Position numbers and translations under genes: made by a program. The notes under the pieces are model-generated. The model saw nothing but the letters and a program-made list of their open reading frames with translations, was not told the DNA's origin and did no database searches. 37,327 bases of DNA from positions 1 through 37,327 of the forward strand of contig RDXX01000067.1 in assembly GCA_004292955.1 (NCBI GenBank), in the 5' to 3' direction. How positions within the stretch are numbered: the first letter of the stretch is position 1; each line of letters opens with the position of its first letter. This DNA comes from Oscillatoriales cyanobacterium. Lineage in GTDB: Bacteria; Cyanobacteriota; Cyanobacteriia; Cyanobacteriales; Microcoleaceae. Shown in pieces: positions 1 to 8,000 of this stretch.

Positions 1-116
1 AGGGTCTGCTTCCTGCTTCACCCAAGGGAGTCGGCTCGCAACTTGTCCACAGGCGTAAATTCGGATGTAGCCCATCCTAATCCAAAAAACAATTCTAGCT
101 GAAGCTTTTAGCCATG
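1..116 (-). pseudogene. possible TnpB-like transposase C-terminal relic
   Basis: On the minus strand a short open frame reads EFTPVDKLRADSLG and stops at 18-20; shifting one base continues as EAGSR up to the window edge. This resembles the degenerate tails I associate with IS200/IS605 TnpB proteins in cyanobacteria, but the match is from memory and short. No start, catalytic residue or terminal hairpin is visible, and the frame is closed upstream by a stop near base 116. It could be non-coding. Confidence 0.22.
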
Positions 117-482
117 AGTCACCCACTATTTTCAGCCAATTTAACGAGTTGTGGACTTCCTTCTCGACCTTAACAGGCTGGCTAGTCCTGACAGAACTGC
201 GGTTTACAAACCGGATAATTGAGCTTTGGTTTTCGGCATTGCAGATATTATATCAATTCTAGACTTATCTTGTTCAGCGAGCTTTGACTAAGTTTAGATA
301 ACTATTTCGCCCTGTAAGTTAACCTCTTGTACTGACTTTTCAATGATATCGCATATTGACAGTGCCTCATGCCAGAGGGCGTCAGCCACGACCAAAAACG
401 CGCGGGCGCGATCGCCCGTTATGTATTATAGATAACTCAAAAGCTCGATCGATCGAGTCACAGCAGTCCGAGCCGAATAGCA

Positions 483-567
483 CGAATAGAGCGTCCCGCT
501 CGAAGTGAGTTCCGCAAGCGAGCGGGGACGCTCGCACCATAACAGACTCGCGAGCGTCCCCGCTCGC
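483..567. repeat. GC-rich inverted-repeat element
   Basis: An 18-bp arm, gcgagcggggacgctcgc, at 518-535 is the exact reverse complement of 550-567, with a 14-bp spacer. Each arm also folds on itself, and a third degenerate copy starts near 491. The same core builds the 56-bp palindrome at 15760-15815, so this is a dispersed family. Confidence 0.8.
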
Positions 568-600
568 AGATAAGAGCTTGTGCACAGATGCTTGCATCGG

Positions 601-741
601 GATTCTTCCCCGTCTCCCCCTCTCCCCCTCTCCCTCTCTCCCTTTCTCCCCCTCTCCCCCTCTCCCTTTCTCCCCCTCTCCCTTTCTTCCCCGTCTCCCC
701 GTCTCCCCCTCTCTCTTTCTCCCCCTCTTCCCATTTCCCTA
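601..741. repeat. C/T-rich simple repeat tract (ctccccct units)
   Basis: About 140 bp are almost pure pyrimidine on the plus strand, built from variants of ctccccct and ctccctttct. The tract is open in some frames only because it lacks A and G, giving a Ser/Pro/Leu string, so it is not taken as coding. A related tract lies inside the phosphate permease gene at about 33499-33573. Confidence 0.85.
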
Positions 742-1470
742 TAAAAAAGCGTAGGGCCCGATCGACAGCGACCAGACCCAATAATATAAGAATCTTTGAT
801 TTTCTAACAAACGAGATGTGTTTCCGGTAGAGAACAATATGCTTACTAGGGTTTACAACTTGTGCAGCTTTACTTTTAATCCGCAAGCACAATAAGTCTG
901 ACTCGACTGCGGTTTGGCTTGACTGCGCGATCGGCAGTTTCGCCACTATTCCAAGTTGTGTTCGGTTAATTTCGGCCGCGCCTGGGAATTTAGACCGGAG
1001 ACACCATGTCTATATCCTTGAACTTTGCTTGTGACGCTCCTACATCAATTGCAAGCAATATGTTGTAGGCATCTGAGTCCTGTTAAGGATATCTAGATCT
1101 TCCTTCGAGATACTCCAAAATGTTTCTCTCTACGGCGTTTTATAGTGAGGAACACGTCCAGCCCCACTGTCTTTCCAATATATCAAGGATTGTTTGTTCA
1201 GGCTGTGAAGATTTCCCTGTCCTACGGAATCGGTCAACCTTCCATTTTTCACAAACCTGGCTTTCATCCCACCCCAAATTAAAAATTATCGAGAGGGGGT
1301 TCCCGCTGAACGGGCTAAATATAGCGACCTCCTGTTTCTTTCTGTCCCGGTGTCTATTGTTAAGTTAGCACGAGCTTTGGGAGGAGTAAAGCACAATTTG
1401 TAAAACTTGATAGGTCTTTACATTACTAAGTATAATGATATAAATATCCACATAGATGTAAGTTCTATTG
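742..1470. other. gene-poor stretch, no supported gene
   Basis: This stretch upstream of the MITE and alaS has only short open frames, the longest being 82 codons at 1120-1368 on the plus strand. That product is Cys/Ser/Phe-rich, has no recognisable domain and no convincing ribosome binding site. I see no RNA gene. The alaS promoter could lie in the A/T-rich segment 1380-1470, but I cannot assign boxes. Confidence 0.5.
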
Positions 1471-1617
1471 CAATACGCTTGGGCTAAGCCCGATCCCCCC
1501 TAGCCCCCCTTAAAAAGGGGGGGACAAGAGTTTTCTCAAAGTCAACCCCTACTCTCCTTTTTAAGGGGGATGCGAGGGGATCTCCGGGCAATAAACACTA
1601 TTAACTGAAGCGTATTG
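1471..1617. mobile_element. MITE-like element with 10-bp target duplication
   Basis: The element begins caatacgctt (1471-1480) and ends with the exact inverse aagcgtattg (1608-1617). Subterminal segments are also inverted imperfectly: gcccgatccccc near 1488 against gggatctccgggc near 1578, and each half carries a ccccctt-aaaaaggggg type stem. The 10-mer agttctattg lies immediately outside both ends (1461-1470 and 1618-1627), as expected for a target-site duplication. The element is 147 bp, has no coding capacity and ends 44 bp before alaS. A fragment with the same terminus, caatacgcttggg, lies at about 13505. Confidence 0.75.
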
Positions 1618-1661
1618 AGTTCTATTGCTGCTACATCTTTACATACTTAACAGTTTTTGTC

Positions 1662-4358
1662 ATGTCTATTACTCCTAAGTCTCTCGGCGGTAGTCAAATC
1701 CGCCAAACATTCCTCGACTTTTACGCCCAGCGGGGACACAAAATCCTGCCGAGTGCTTCTTTGGTGCCCGAAGATCCGACTGTGTTGCTAACGATCGCCG
1801 GAATGCTACAATTTAAGCCGATATTTCTCGGACAGCGCACCGCAGAATCACCGCGCGCTACCACTTCACAAAAGTGCATCCGCACCAACGATATCGAAAA
1901 CGTCGGCCGTACCGCCCGCCACCACACGTTTTTTGAGATGTTGGGCAATTTCAGTTTTGGGGATTATTTCAAGAAACAGGCGATTGCTTGGGCGTGGGAA
2001 CTTTCCACAGAAGTTTTCGGTTTACCTGCGTCCAATTTAGTTGTTAGCGTTTTCCGAGAAGATGACGAAGCTTTTGCGATTTGGCGCGATGAAATTGGCA
2101 TTCCGGGCGATCGCATTCAACGCATGGGAGAAGCAGACAATTTCTGGCAATCTGGCCCCACAGGCCCCTGCGGCCCTTGTTCCGAGATTTACTACGATTT
2201 CCACCCAGAAAGAGGCGACAATATTGACCTCGAAGATGATAGCAGGTTTATCGAATTTTATAACCTGGTTTTCATGCAGTACAATAAGGATGCAGAGGGC
2301 CATTTAACACCGCTGCAAAATCAAAATATTGATACTGGGATGGGATTGGAACGGATGGCGCAAATCCTCCAGAAAGTCCCGAACAATTACGAAACAGATT
2401 TGATTTTTCCGATCGTCCAATCGGCGGCGGAAATTGCCGGAATTGATTACCACAATAGCGATGAAAATGTCAAGGTTTCGCTGAAAGTAATTGGCGATCA
2501 CATTCGGGCTGTGGTGCACATGATTGCAGACGAAATTCGCGCGTCAAATGTCGGCCGCGGTTACATTTTGCGGCGGTTGATTCGGCGGGTGGTGCGCCAC
2601 GGGCGGCTGATTGGGATTCAGGGTGAGTTTACGGTGCGGGTGGCTGAAAGTGCGATCGCCCTTTCGGAAGCAGTTTATCCAAATGTGCGATCGCGCGAAG
2701 CTCAAATTAAGGCGGAATTGGCAAGGGAAGAGGCGCAGTTTCTCAAGACTTTGGAACGGGGAGAGAAGCTGCTTGAGGAAATTCTCAAAAAAGCTCTTGT
2801 GGAACAGGCGTCTCGCCTGTCGGTTTCTGGGGGCGGGCAGGATGCCCACCCCACAGTAGAAATTTCTGGACAAGATGCGTTCACGCTTTACGATACCTAC
2901 GGTTTCCCCTTAGAATTGACTCAAGAAATTGCGGAAGAACAGGGAATTACTGTCGATTTAGATGGCTTTGAAGTCGCGATGAAGGAACAGCAAACTCGCG
3001 CGAAAGAAGCTCACCAAACCATTGATTTAACTGTGCAGGGTTCCTTGGATAAGTTAGCTGAGAGTATCCAGAAAACAGAGTTTGTTGGCTATACTGAATT
3101 GTCAAGTTTAGCTGAAATCAAAGTTATCTTAGTTGACGGCAAAGCTGTGGAATCAGCAGAGGCGGGAACTGAGGTACAAGTTGTTTTGAACCAAACGCCG
3201 TTTTATGCAGAATCCGGCGGACAACTTGGGGACAAAGGTTATTTGCAAAGCGGAGAGAATGGTCAGAGTTTGTTGGTGAGAGTTGATGATGTGAAAAAGG
3301 AGTCAGATTTCTTCGTGCATTTCGGCTTTGTGGAACGGGGAACCTTAAAAGTTGGCGATAGTTTGACTGCGAAAATTGACAATAGCGGCCGCCGCCGAAT
3401 TCAAGCCAACCACACAGCAACTCACTTATTACAGTCAGCTTTGAGAAAAATTGTAGACGATTCAATTTCGCAAGCTGGTTCCCTGGTATCGACAGACAGA
3501 TTGCGGTTTGACTTCAATTCTCCGCGCGCTGTGACAGCAGAAGAGTTGCAGAAAATTGAGGATTTAATTAATAGTTGGATTGCTGAGGCCCACGCTGCGG
3601 AAGTTGCCGAAATGCCGATCGCCCAAGCCAGAGAAAAAGGCGCCACAGCAATGTTTGGCGAGAAGTACGGCGACGTGGTGCGGGTTATCGATTTTCCGGG
3701 GGTTTCGATGGAATTGTGCGGGGGGACTCACGTCAGCAATACCGCAGAAATCGGGCTGTTTAAGATTGTTTCCGAGGCGGGGGTTGCGGCTGGTACTCGC
3801 CGGATTGAGGCGGTTTCGGGTCAAGCTGTTTTGGATTATTTGAATGTGCGTGACAGGGTTGTGCGCGATTTGGGCGATCGATTTAAGGCGAAGCCGGAAG
3901 AGTTACCCAACCGGATTACTAATTTGCAGAATGAGTTGAAGGATACTCTGAAGCAGTTGGCGGCTGTGAAGTCGGAATTGGCGATCGCAAAATCCGACCA
4001 GTTGCTAGCACAAGCTGAGTCCATTGGTGATTTCAAAATCATTGTAGCCCAATTGGGAGACGTGGATGCAGAAGCGCTGAAAACTGCGGCGGAAAGGTTG
4101 CAGCAAAAATTAGGAAATGCTGCGGTTATTTTGGCTTCGGTTGCTGATGCGGACAAGGTAAGTTTGGTGGCTGCTTTTAGTCCTGAAGTTAATCGGAAAG
4201 GATTGCAAGCTGGCAAGTTTATCGGAGGAATTGCTCAACTTTGCGGCGGTAAAGGCGGCGGGCGGCCTAACTTGGCGCAGGCTGGGGGACGTGATGCTAG
4301 TAAGTTGCAGGAAGCCTTGGAAAGTGCTCGCAATCTGTTAGTTGAAGGGTTGGGGTAA
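1662..4358 (+). CDS. alaS: alanine--tRNA ligase
   Basis: This enzyme charges tRNA-Ala with alanine and hydrolyses mischarged Ser/Gly-tRNA-Ala in the cytoplasm. The 898-aa product has the full family layout: a class II catalytic core with RTNDIENVGRTARHHTFFEM near residues 72-91, the editing-domain HTATH motif near residue 584, the zinc-associated CGGTH near 686, and a C-terminal coiled-coil plus C-Ala domain ending in a Gly-rich GGKGGGRPNLAQAGG. Length is slightly above the usual about 875 aa, partly because a palindromic repeat at 2795-2856 adds about 20 residues (VEQASRLSVSGGGQDAHPTV) between the catalytic and editing regions. The ATG at 1662 gives the expected N-terminus, but there is no strong Shine-Dalgarno. 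It stands alone, with a MITE directly upstream and hairpin repeats downstream. Confidence is high. Confidence 0.98.
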   Translation: MSITPKSLGGSQIRQTFLDFYAQRGHKILPSASLVPEDPTVLLTIAGMLQFKPIFLGQRTAESPRATTSQKCIRTNDIENVGRTARHHTFFEMLGNFSFGDYFKKQAIAWAWELSTEVFGLPASNLVVSVFREDDEAFAIWRDEIGIPGDRIQRMGEADNFWQSGPTGPCGPCSEIYYDFHPERGDNIDLEDDSRFIEFYNLVFMQYNKDAEGHLTPLQNQNIDTGMGLERMAQILQKVPNNYETDLIFPIVQSAAEIAGIDYHNSDENVKVSLKVIGDHIRAVVHMIADEIRASNVGRGYILRRLIRRVVRHGRLIGIQGEFTVRVAESAIALSEAVYPNVRSREAQIKAELAREEAQFLKTLERGEKLLEEILKKALVEQASRLSVSGGGQDAHPTVEISGQDAFTLYDTYGFPLELTQEIAEEQGITVDLDGFEVAMKEQQTRAKEAHQTIDLTVQGSLDKLAESIQKTEFVGYTELSSLAEIKVILVDGKAVESAEAGTEVQVVLNQTPFYAESGGQLGDKGYLQSGENGQSLLVRVDDVKKESDFFVHFGFVERGTLKVGDSLTAKIDNSGRRRIQANHTATHLLQSALRKIVDDSISQAGSLVSTDRLRFDFNSPRAVTAEELQKIEDLINSWIAEAHAAEVAEMPIAQAREKGATAMFGEKYGDVVRVIDFPGVSMELCGGTHVSNTAEIGLFKIVSEAGVAAGTRRIEAVSGQAVLDYLNVRDRVVRDLGDRFKAKPEELPNRITNLQNELKDTLKQLAAVKSELAIAKSDQLLAQAESIGDFKIIVAQLGDVDAEALKTAAERLQQKLGNAAVILASVADADKVSLVAAFSPEVNRKGLQAGKFIGGIAQLCGGKGGGRPNLAQAGGRDASKLQEALESARNLLVEGLG
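2795..2856 (+). repeat. palindromic repeat inserted in frame within alaS
   Basis: The segment contains two stems, aggcg-tctcgcct and gggcgggca-ggatgcccacccc. It is GC-richer and more structured than the flanking gene and is translated without a stop as VEQASRLSVSGGGQDAHPTV, roughly residues 378-398. From memory, peptides of the VEQASRL...GQDAHPT type recur in unrelated proteins of Microcoleus/Oscillatoria, which fits a mobile repeat that tolerates coding frames. Exact ends cannot be set without homologues. Confidence 0.7.
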
Positions 4359-4389
4359 TTATTCGACTCGCGGTGATTTCTGGGAACTG

Positions 4390-4585
4390 TAGGGGCGGGT
4401 TCACCAACTATAATCGTCAATAATCGACAATCTCAAAAACCCGCCCCCACCCAACCAAAAATCACCATGTACATTGTTCCGATGCGATGCAAATTCCAGG
4501 TTGATGTGGGCGATCGGTGGTGGGGGGCGGGTTTATCTAGATTGTCGGTATTCGTTAGATATTGTTGGTAAAACCCGCCCCTACA
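4390..4585. repeat. two palindromic repeats between alaS and the CHAT gene
   Basis: Copy one (4391-4455) begins gtaggggcgggttc and ends aacccgcccccaccc; copy two (about 4524-4584) is in the other orientation, starting gggggcgggttta and ending aacccgcccctac. Each can fold into a GC-rich hairpin with a variable A/T-rich loop. The same family recurs just after the CHAT gene (7428-7607). The first hairpin could help terminate alaS transcription, although no clear T-run follows. Confidence 0.85.
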
Positions 4586-4669
4586 AAATCTCGGTAAACC
4601 TATTGTACAAAAATACCTTGCATTCCCCCCACAAACAATGTAAAATATCCCAAACATGGGCCATAAAAA

Positions 4670-7402
4670 ATGAACGAAAAACGCCGTGAATCCTACCTCA
4701 CCCTGATCCAATCTCTCCTCACCTGCCCCAGCGACGAAGAAATCACCATCCTGCAAAACAATCTCGAATTATTAGACGATGGTTTTGCCCAATACTTGCG
4801 CGAGTGGGCAACTCAAACTCTCGCAGAAATGGAGTCAGAGGAAGCATACAATTTCGCGGGTAATCTCTACAATTTTAATATTACAATTTCCAGTTTTCCG
4901 CTAGGAAGTCGCGCCGCTAATATAGAAATTGCGATTGCTTGTTTAGAAGTAGGACTAATTATTTTTACTCGCGAAGCTTACCCAAAAAATTGGGGATACA
5001 ATCAAAACAGTCTGGGTATTAAATATAGTGACAGAATCAAGGAAGACAGGGCCGAGAATATCGAAAGGGCGATCGCCTGTTATGATTTGGCATTATTAGT
5101 TCGTACCCGCGCCACTTTTCCCCAAGATTGGGCTGATACTCAAATTTGTTTGGGATCTGCTTACAGTGACAGAATCAAGGGAGACAGAGGTGAGAATCTC
5201 GAAAGGGCGATCGCATTTTATGAAGCTGCTTTAGAAGTTCATACCCGCCAAGCTTTTCCGGAACGATGGGCAATGACTCAAAATAATTTAGCAAATGCTT
5301 ACAGTCACAGAATTAGGGGAGACAGAGGTGAGAATATCGAAAAGGCGATCGAATGTTATGAAGCTGCTTTAGAAGTTCGTACCCGCCAAGCTTTGCCTCA
5401 AGATTGGGCAACGACTCAAAATAATTTAGCAGCAGCTTACAGTAACAGAATCAGGGAAGACAGGGCGGAGAATATCGAAAGGGCGATCAAATGTTCTGAA
5501 GCAGCTTTAGAAGTTTACACCCGCCCAGCTTTGCCTCAAGATTGGGCAATGACTCAAGAAAATCTGGCTTATGCTTATCAGGAAAAAGGACTAATTCCCG
5601 AAGCAATAAAATATTTTAAATTATCTTTAGAAATCTTAAAACCGGATACTTTACCCCTTAGCTGTCTCAAAGCCGCGAGAAGCCTAGGCAATATAGGATT
5701 TACAGAAAGTTTGTGGGAAACCGCCATATTCGGCTACGAAAAAGCCATCGAAGCAGTCGAACAAAGCCGCGAGTGGATAGCCTCCGAAAACCGCAAACGC
5801 GAAATCATCGGCGAAAATCTCAACGTCTACGAAAAAATGATCCAATCCTGCATCAACCACCACCAATATCACAAAGCCATTCAAACAATCGAACGCAGCA
5901 AATCCCGCTACCTAGTCGAACTCTTCACCAACAGCGAAATCTATCCCAAAACAGCCACCGCCACCGAAAAACAGCAACTCCAAAACCTGCGCCGCCAAAT
6001 CATCTCCCTCCAACAATCCCCTCAACAACAACAAGATAATTTGGCAACAGCATTACAGCAACTAGAACAATACCTAGAAATCTTCAAACAGCGAGAACCA
6101 GAATTCAAACTAACTCAAAAAATCCAACCCATAGACATCCCCGAATTCCAGAAAACATTAGACACCGAAACCGCGATCGTAGAATGGTACATCGGCGGGC
6201 ACGGGGGCACCGCCCCTACGGGTGGATTTGCCTTCATCATCACCCACAACAACATAGAATTAATCACATATACCACAACCGAAATAGCCGAACTAGAAAC
6301 CTGGAAAAACGACTATCTCAACGAATACCGCGACAAAGACAAACAAAAAATCTGGCAACACACCTTGTCCGAAAAACTGCACAAACTCTCCGAAATCTTG
6401 CGCGTCAACGAGATAGTCGCCACAATTCCCAATCATTGCCGTCAACTAATCCTAATCCCCCACCGCTACCTGCACCTATTCCCCCTCCACGCCCTACCAT
6501 TCACCTTAGAGGGCGGGCACGGGGGCACCGCCCCTACGAAATACCTCCTAGACTGCTTCCCCGACGGCGTGAAATATGCCCCCAGTTTGCAACTATTAGA
6601 ACTCGTACAAAACCGCATCAAAACCCGCACATCTCCCGCCCCCGAACTTCAGCCATTATTTGCGATTCAGAATCCCACCGAAGATTTATCGAACGCCGAT
6701 ATGGAAGTACAAATCATCAAACAAAGATTCGACACCCATGATATCTTAATCAAACAACAAGCTACCAAAATCGCTTTCAACGAAAACCTCAAAAACCTCT
6801 CCAATGCTAGCTATATCCACTTTTCATGTCACGGAGTCTTTAACTTTGACTATCCGCTGCTGTCCCTTCTCGCCCTAGCCGATTCCATCGAGGAAAATAA
6901 CGAGACAGATGCAGAAAGCCGCTATGTGACAATGCGAAGCGGGCGAAAAGCCATCCCCGAAAAATGCCTAACCTTGCGAGAAATATTTGCCGATTTAGAG
7001 TTAAGTAAGTGCAATCTCGTGACACTCTCCGCCTGCGAAACTGGGTTAACCAGTTCAACAGAAATGACTGATGAGTACATTGGTTTACCCAGCGGCTTCT
7101 TGTATGCTGGGAGTATGAATGTTGTGAGCACATTGTGGTCAGTCGATGATTTTGCGACGGCGATTTTAATGATAAAATTTTATCAGGAATTGCTACCGAA
7201 AGTTTCAGTCGCAGTCGCTTTGAACGCCGCCCAAAACTGGATGCGCGCCGTCACCAAGGAGGATTTTGGAGTTTGGGTGAAATCCTTAAATTTAGATAAA
7301 AAATCTGGGCAAAGTGTGGAACTGTGGTTAGTATCATCGCTAGAGGAACGGCCTTTTAGTCATCCCAAGTATTGGGCGGCATTCTGTGCTACTGGATATT
7401 AG
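4670..7402 (+). CDS. TPR-repeat CHAT-domain (caspase-like) protease
   Basis: The 910-aa protein has N-terminal tetratricopeptide-like repeats and a C-terminal CHAT peptidase domain of the caspase/separase clan. Residues about 79-310 contain five units of about 46 aa (pattern DRAENIERAIACYEAAL...PQDWATTQNNLAAAYSNRI); the DNA repeats at exactly 138 bp (5054, 5192, 5330), which suggests recent internal amplification. A further helical region (about 310-460) follows. The CHAT domain carries the expected dyad: His721 in YIHFSCHG and Cys789 in TLSACETGL. Two copies of a 27-bp palindromic repeat are inserted in frame (GGHGGTAPT, near residues 509-517 and 615-623). The gene lies upstream of a small protein and a membrane protein on the same strand, suggesting a three-part system; the substrate is unknown. 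The ATG at 4670 has only a weak ribosome binding site. Confidence 0.92.
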   Translation: MNEKRRESYLTLIQSLLTCPSDEEITILQNNLELLDDGFAQYLREWATQTLAEMESEEAYNFAGNLYNFNITISSFPLGSRAANIEIAIACLEVGLIIFTREAYPKNWGYNQNSLGIKYSDRIKEDRAENIERAIACYDLALLVRTRATFPQDWADTQICLGSAYSDRIKGDRGENLERAIAFYEAALEVHTRQAFPERWAMTQNNLANAYSHRIRGDRGENIEKAIECYEAALEVRTRQALPQDWATTQNNLAAAYSNRIREDRAENIERAIKCSEAALEVYTRPALPQDWAMTQENLAYAYQEKGLIPEAIKYFKLSLEILKPDTLPLSCLKAARSLGNIGFTESLWETAIFGYEKAIEAVEQSREWIASENRKREIIGENLNVYEKMIQSCINHHQYHKAIQTIERSKSRYLVELFTNSEIYPKTATATEKQQLQNLRRQIISLQQSPQQQQDNLATALQQLEQYLEIFKQREPEFKLTQKIQPIDIPEFQKTLDTETAIVEWYIGGHGGTAPTGGFAFIITHNNIELITYTTTEIAELETWKNDYLNEYRDKDKQKIWQHTLSEKLHKLSEILRVNEIVATIPNHCRQLILIPHRYLHLFPLHALPFTLEGGHGGTAPTKYLLDCFPDGVKYAPSLQLLELVQNRIKTRTSPAPELQPLFAIQNPTEDLSNADMEVQIIKQRFDTHDILIKQQATKIAFNENLKNLSNASYIHFSCHGVFNFDYPLLSLLALADSIEENNETDAESRYVTMRSGRKAIPEKCLTLREIFADLELSKCNLVTLSACETGLTSSTEMTDEYIGLPSGFLYAGSMNVVSTLWSVDDFATAILMIKFYQELLPKVSVAVALNAAQNWMRAVTKEDFGVWVKSLNLDKKSGQSVELWLVSSLEERPFSHPKYWAAFCATGY
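6194..6220 (+). repeat. 27-bp palindromic repeat inside the CHAT gene, copy 1
   Basis: The 27 bases are identical to 6512-6538 and encode GGHGGTAPT in frame. The core gggggcaccgcccc can fold, and cccctac links it to the gtagggg repeats flanking the gene. The insert falls between EWYI and GFAFI, a junction normally bridged by a short turn in CHAT domains. Confidence 0.85.
6512..6538 (+). repeat. 27-bp palindromic repeat inside the CHAT gene, copy 2
   Basis: Identical to 6194-6220 and translated in the same frame (GGHGGTAPT). It interrupts the CHAT domain just after the segment LFPLHALPFTLE, again at a likely surface loop. Both copies have a length divisible by three and no stop in this frame. 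Confidence 0.85.
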
Positions 7403-7427
7403 GAAACAGGTTTTTCGATATCTGCGA

Positions 7428-7607
7428 TGGGTGGGGGCGGGTTTATGAATTTGGGGATGGGATGATACAAATGTCGGCGAACCCGCCCCTACAAATTTGG
7501 GTATTCTTGATGTATGATTGTCTTACCCAATTCCGTAGGGGCGGGTTCACAAACCATCTTTGATTCCGACAAAAAAATCGCAAAAACCCGCCCCCACCCA
7601 ACCAACC
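7428..7607. repeat. two palindromic repeats downstream of the CHAT gene
   Basis: Copy one (about 7430-7492) starts gggggcgggttta and ends aacccgcccctac; copy two (about 7535-7607) starts gtaggggcgggttc and ends aacccgcccccacccaacc. They match the pair at 4390-4585, so the CHAT gene is bracketed by four copies of one family. They fill most of the 238-bp gap before the next gene. Confidence 0.85.
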
Positions 7608-7640
7608 AACCCTGACATTTTATTAACGGAGAATTGTTTT

Positions 7641-8000
7641 ATGGAACCCGAAAAAGTTATCATTGTCTTCTTCAAATGGTTGCGCGAAAATCCGAATATT
7701 TTCATGCCCACAGCATGGCAAGATTTACCGAAACTAGATACAGAAATAGCAGAATCAGCCGATGATGAATTATTCCCGATTGCTATGACTATCAGCAAGT
7801 GGTGTGCCCATCATGGATTGGGAGATACATTAAGAGAACAAGCGCGGAAAGATATCGACGATGCCGGCGAACCCACCCCAACCACACAGCAGATGTTAAC
7901 CAATACTACTCAAACTCTGCGTCAAGACATTGAAGAAACTTACGAAAAACTTCAACAACTAGATGCACAGAAATCAGATAAAGACAATGACTCAAAATAG
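7641..8000 (+). CDS. small soluble protein of the CHAT cluster (CATASP-like?)
   Basis: The product is 119 aa, predicted mostly helical and acidic, without signal peptide or membrane segment. It starts MEPEKVIIVFFKWLREN, and its last 40 residues form a charged coiled-coil-like tail (TLRQDIEETYEKLQQLDAQ). I chose the ATG at 7641 because cggaga lies 8-13 bases upstream; an in-frame upstream extension would be encoded by the palindromic repeat. The gene overlaps the next one by 14 bases, so the two are translationally coupled. A small protein between a caspase-TPR gene and a membrane gene fits the CATRA-associated small protein of the CATRA conflict systems as I remember them, but I do not recognise the sequence itself. 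Confidence 0.75.
   Translation: MEPEKVIIVFFKWLRENPNIFMPTAWQDLPKLDTEIAESADDELFPIAMTISKWCAHHGLGDTLREQARKDIDDAGEPTPTTQQMLTNTTQTLRQDIEETYEKLQQLDAQKSDKDNDSK

Noticed and set aside
588..830. Open frame of Ser/Pro/Leu repeats on the plus strand and Gly/Glu/Arg repeats on the minus strand
   Set aside because: Produced by the pyrimidine-rich simple repeat; no domain, no start signal.
7560..7640. N-terminal extension of the small CHAT-cluster protein
   Set aside because: It would translate the palindromic repeat; the ATG at 7641 has a proper ribosome binding site.
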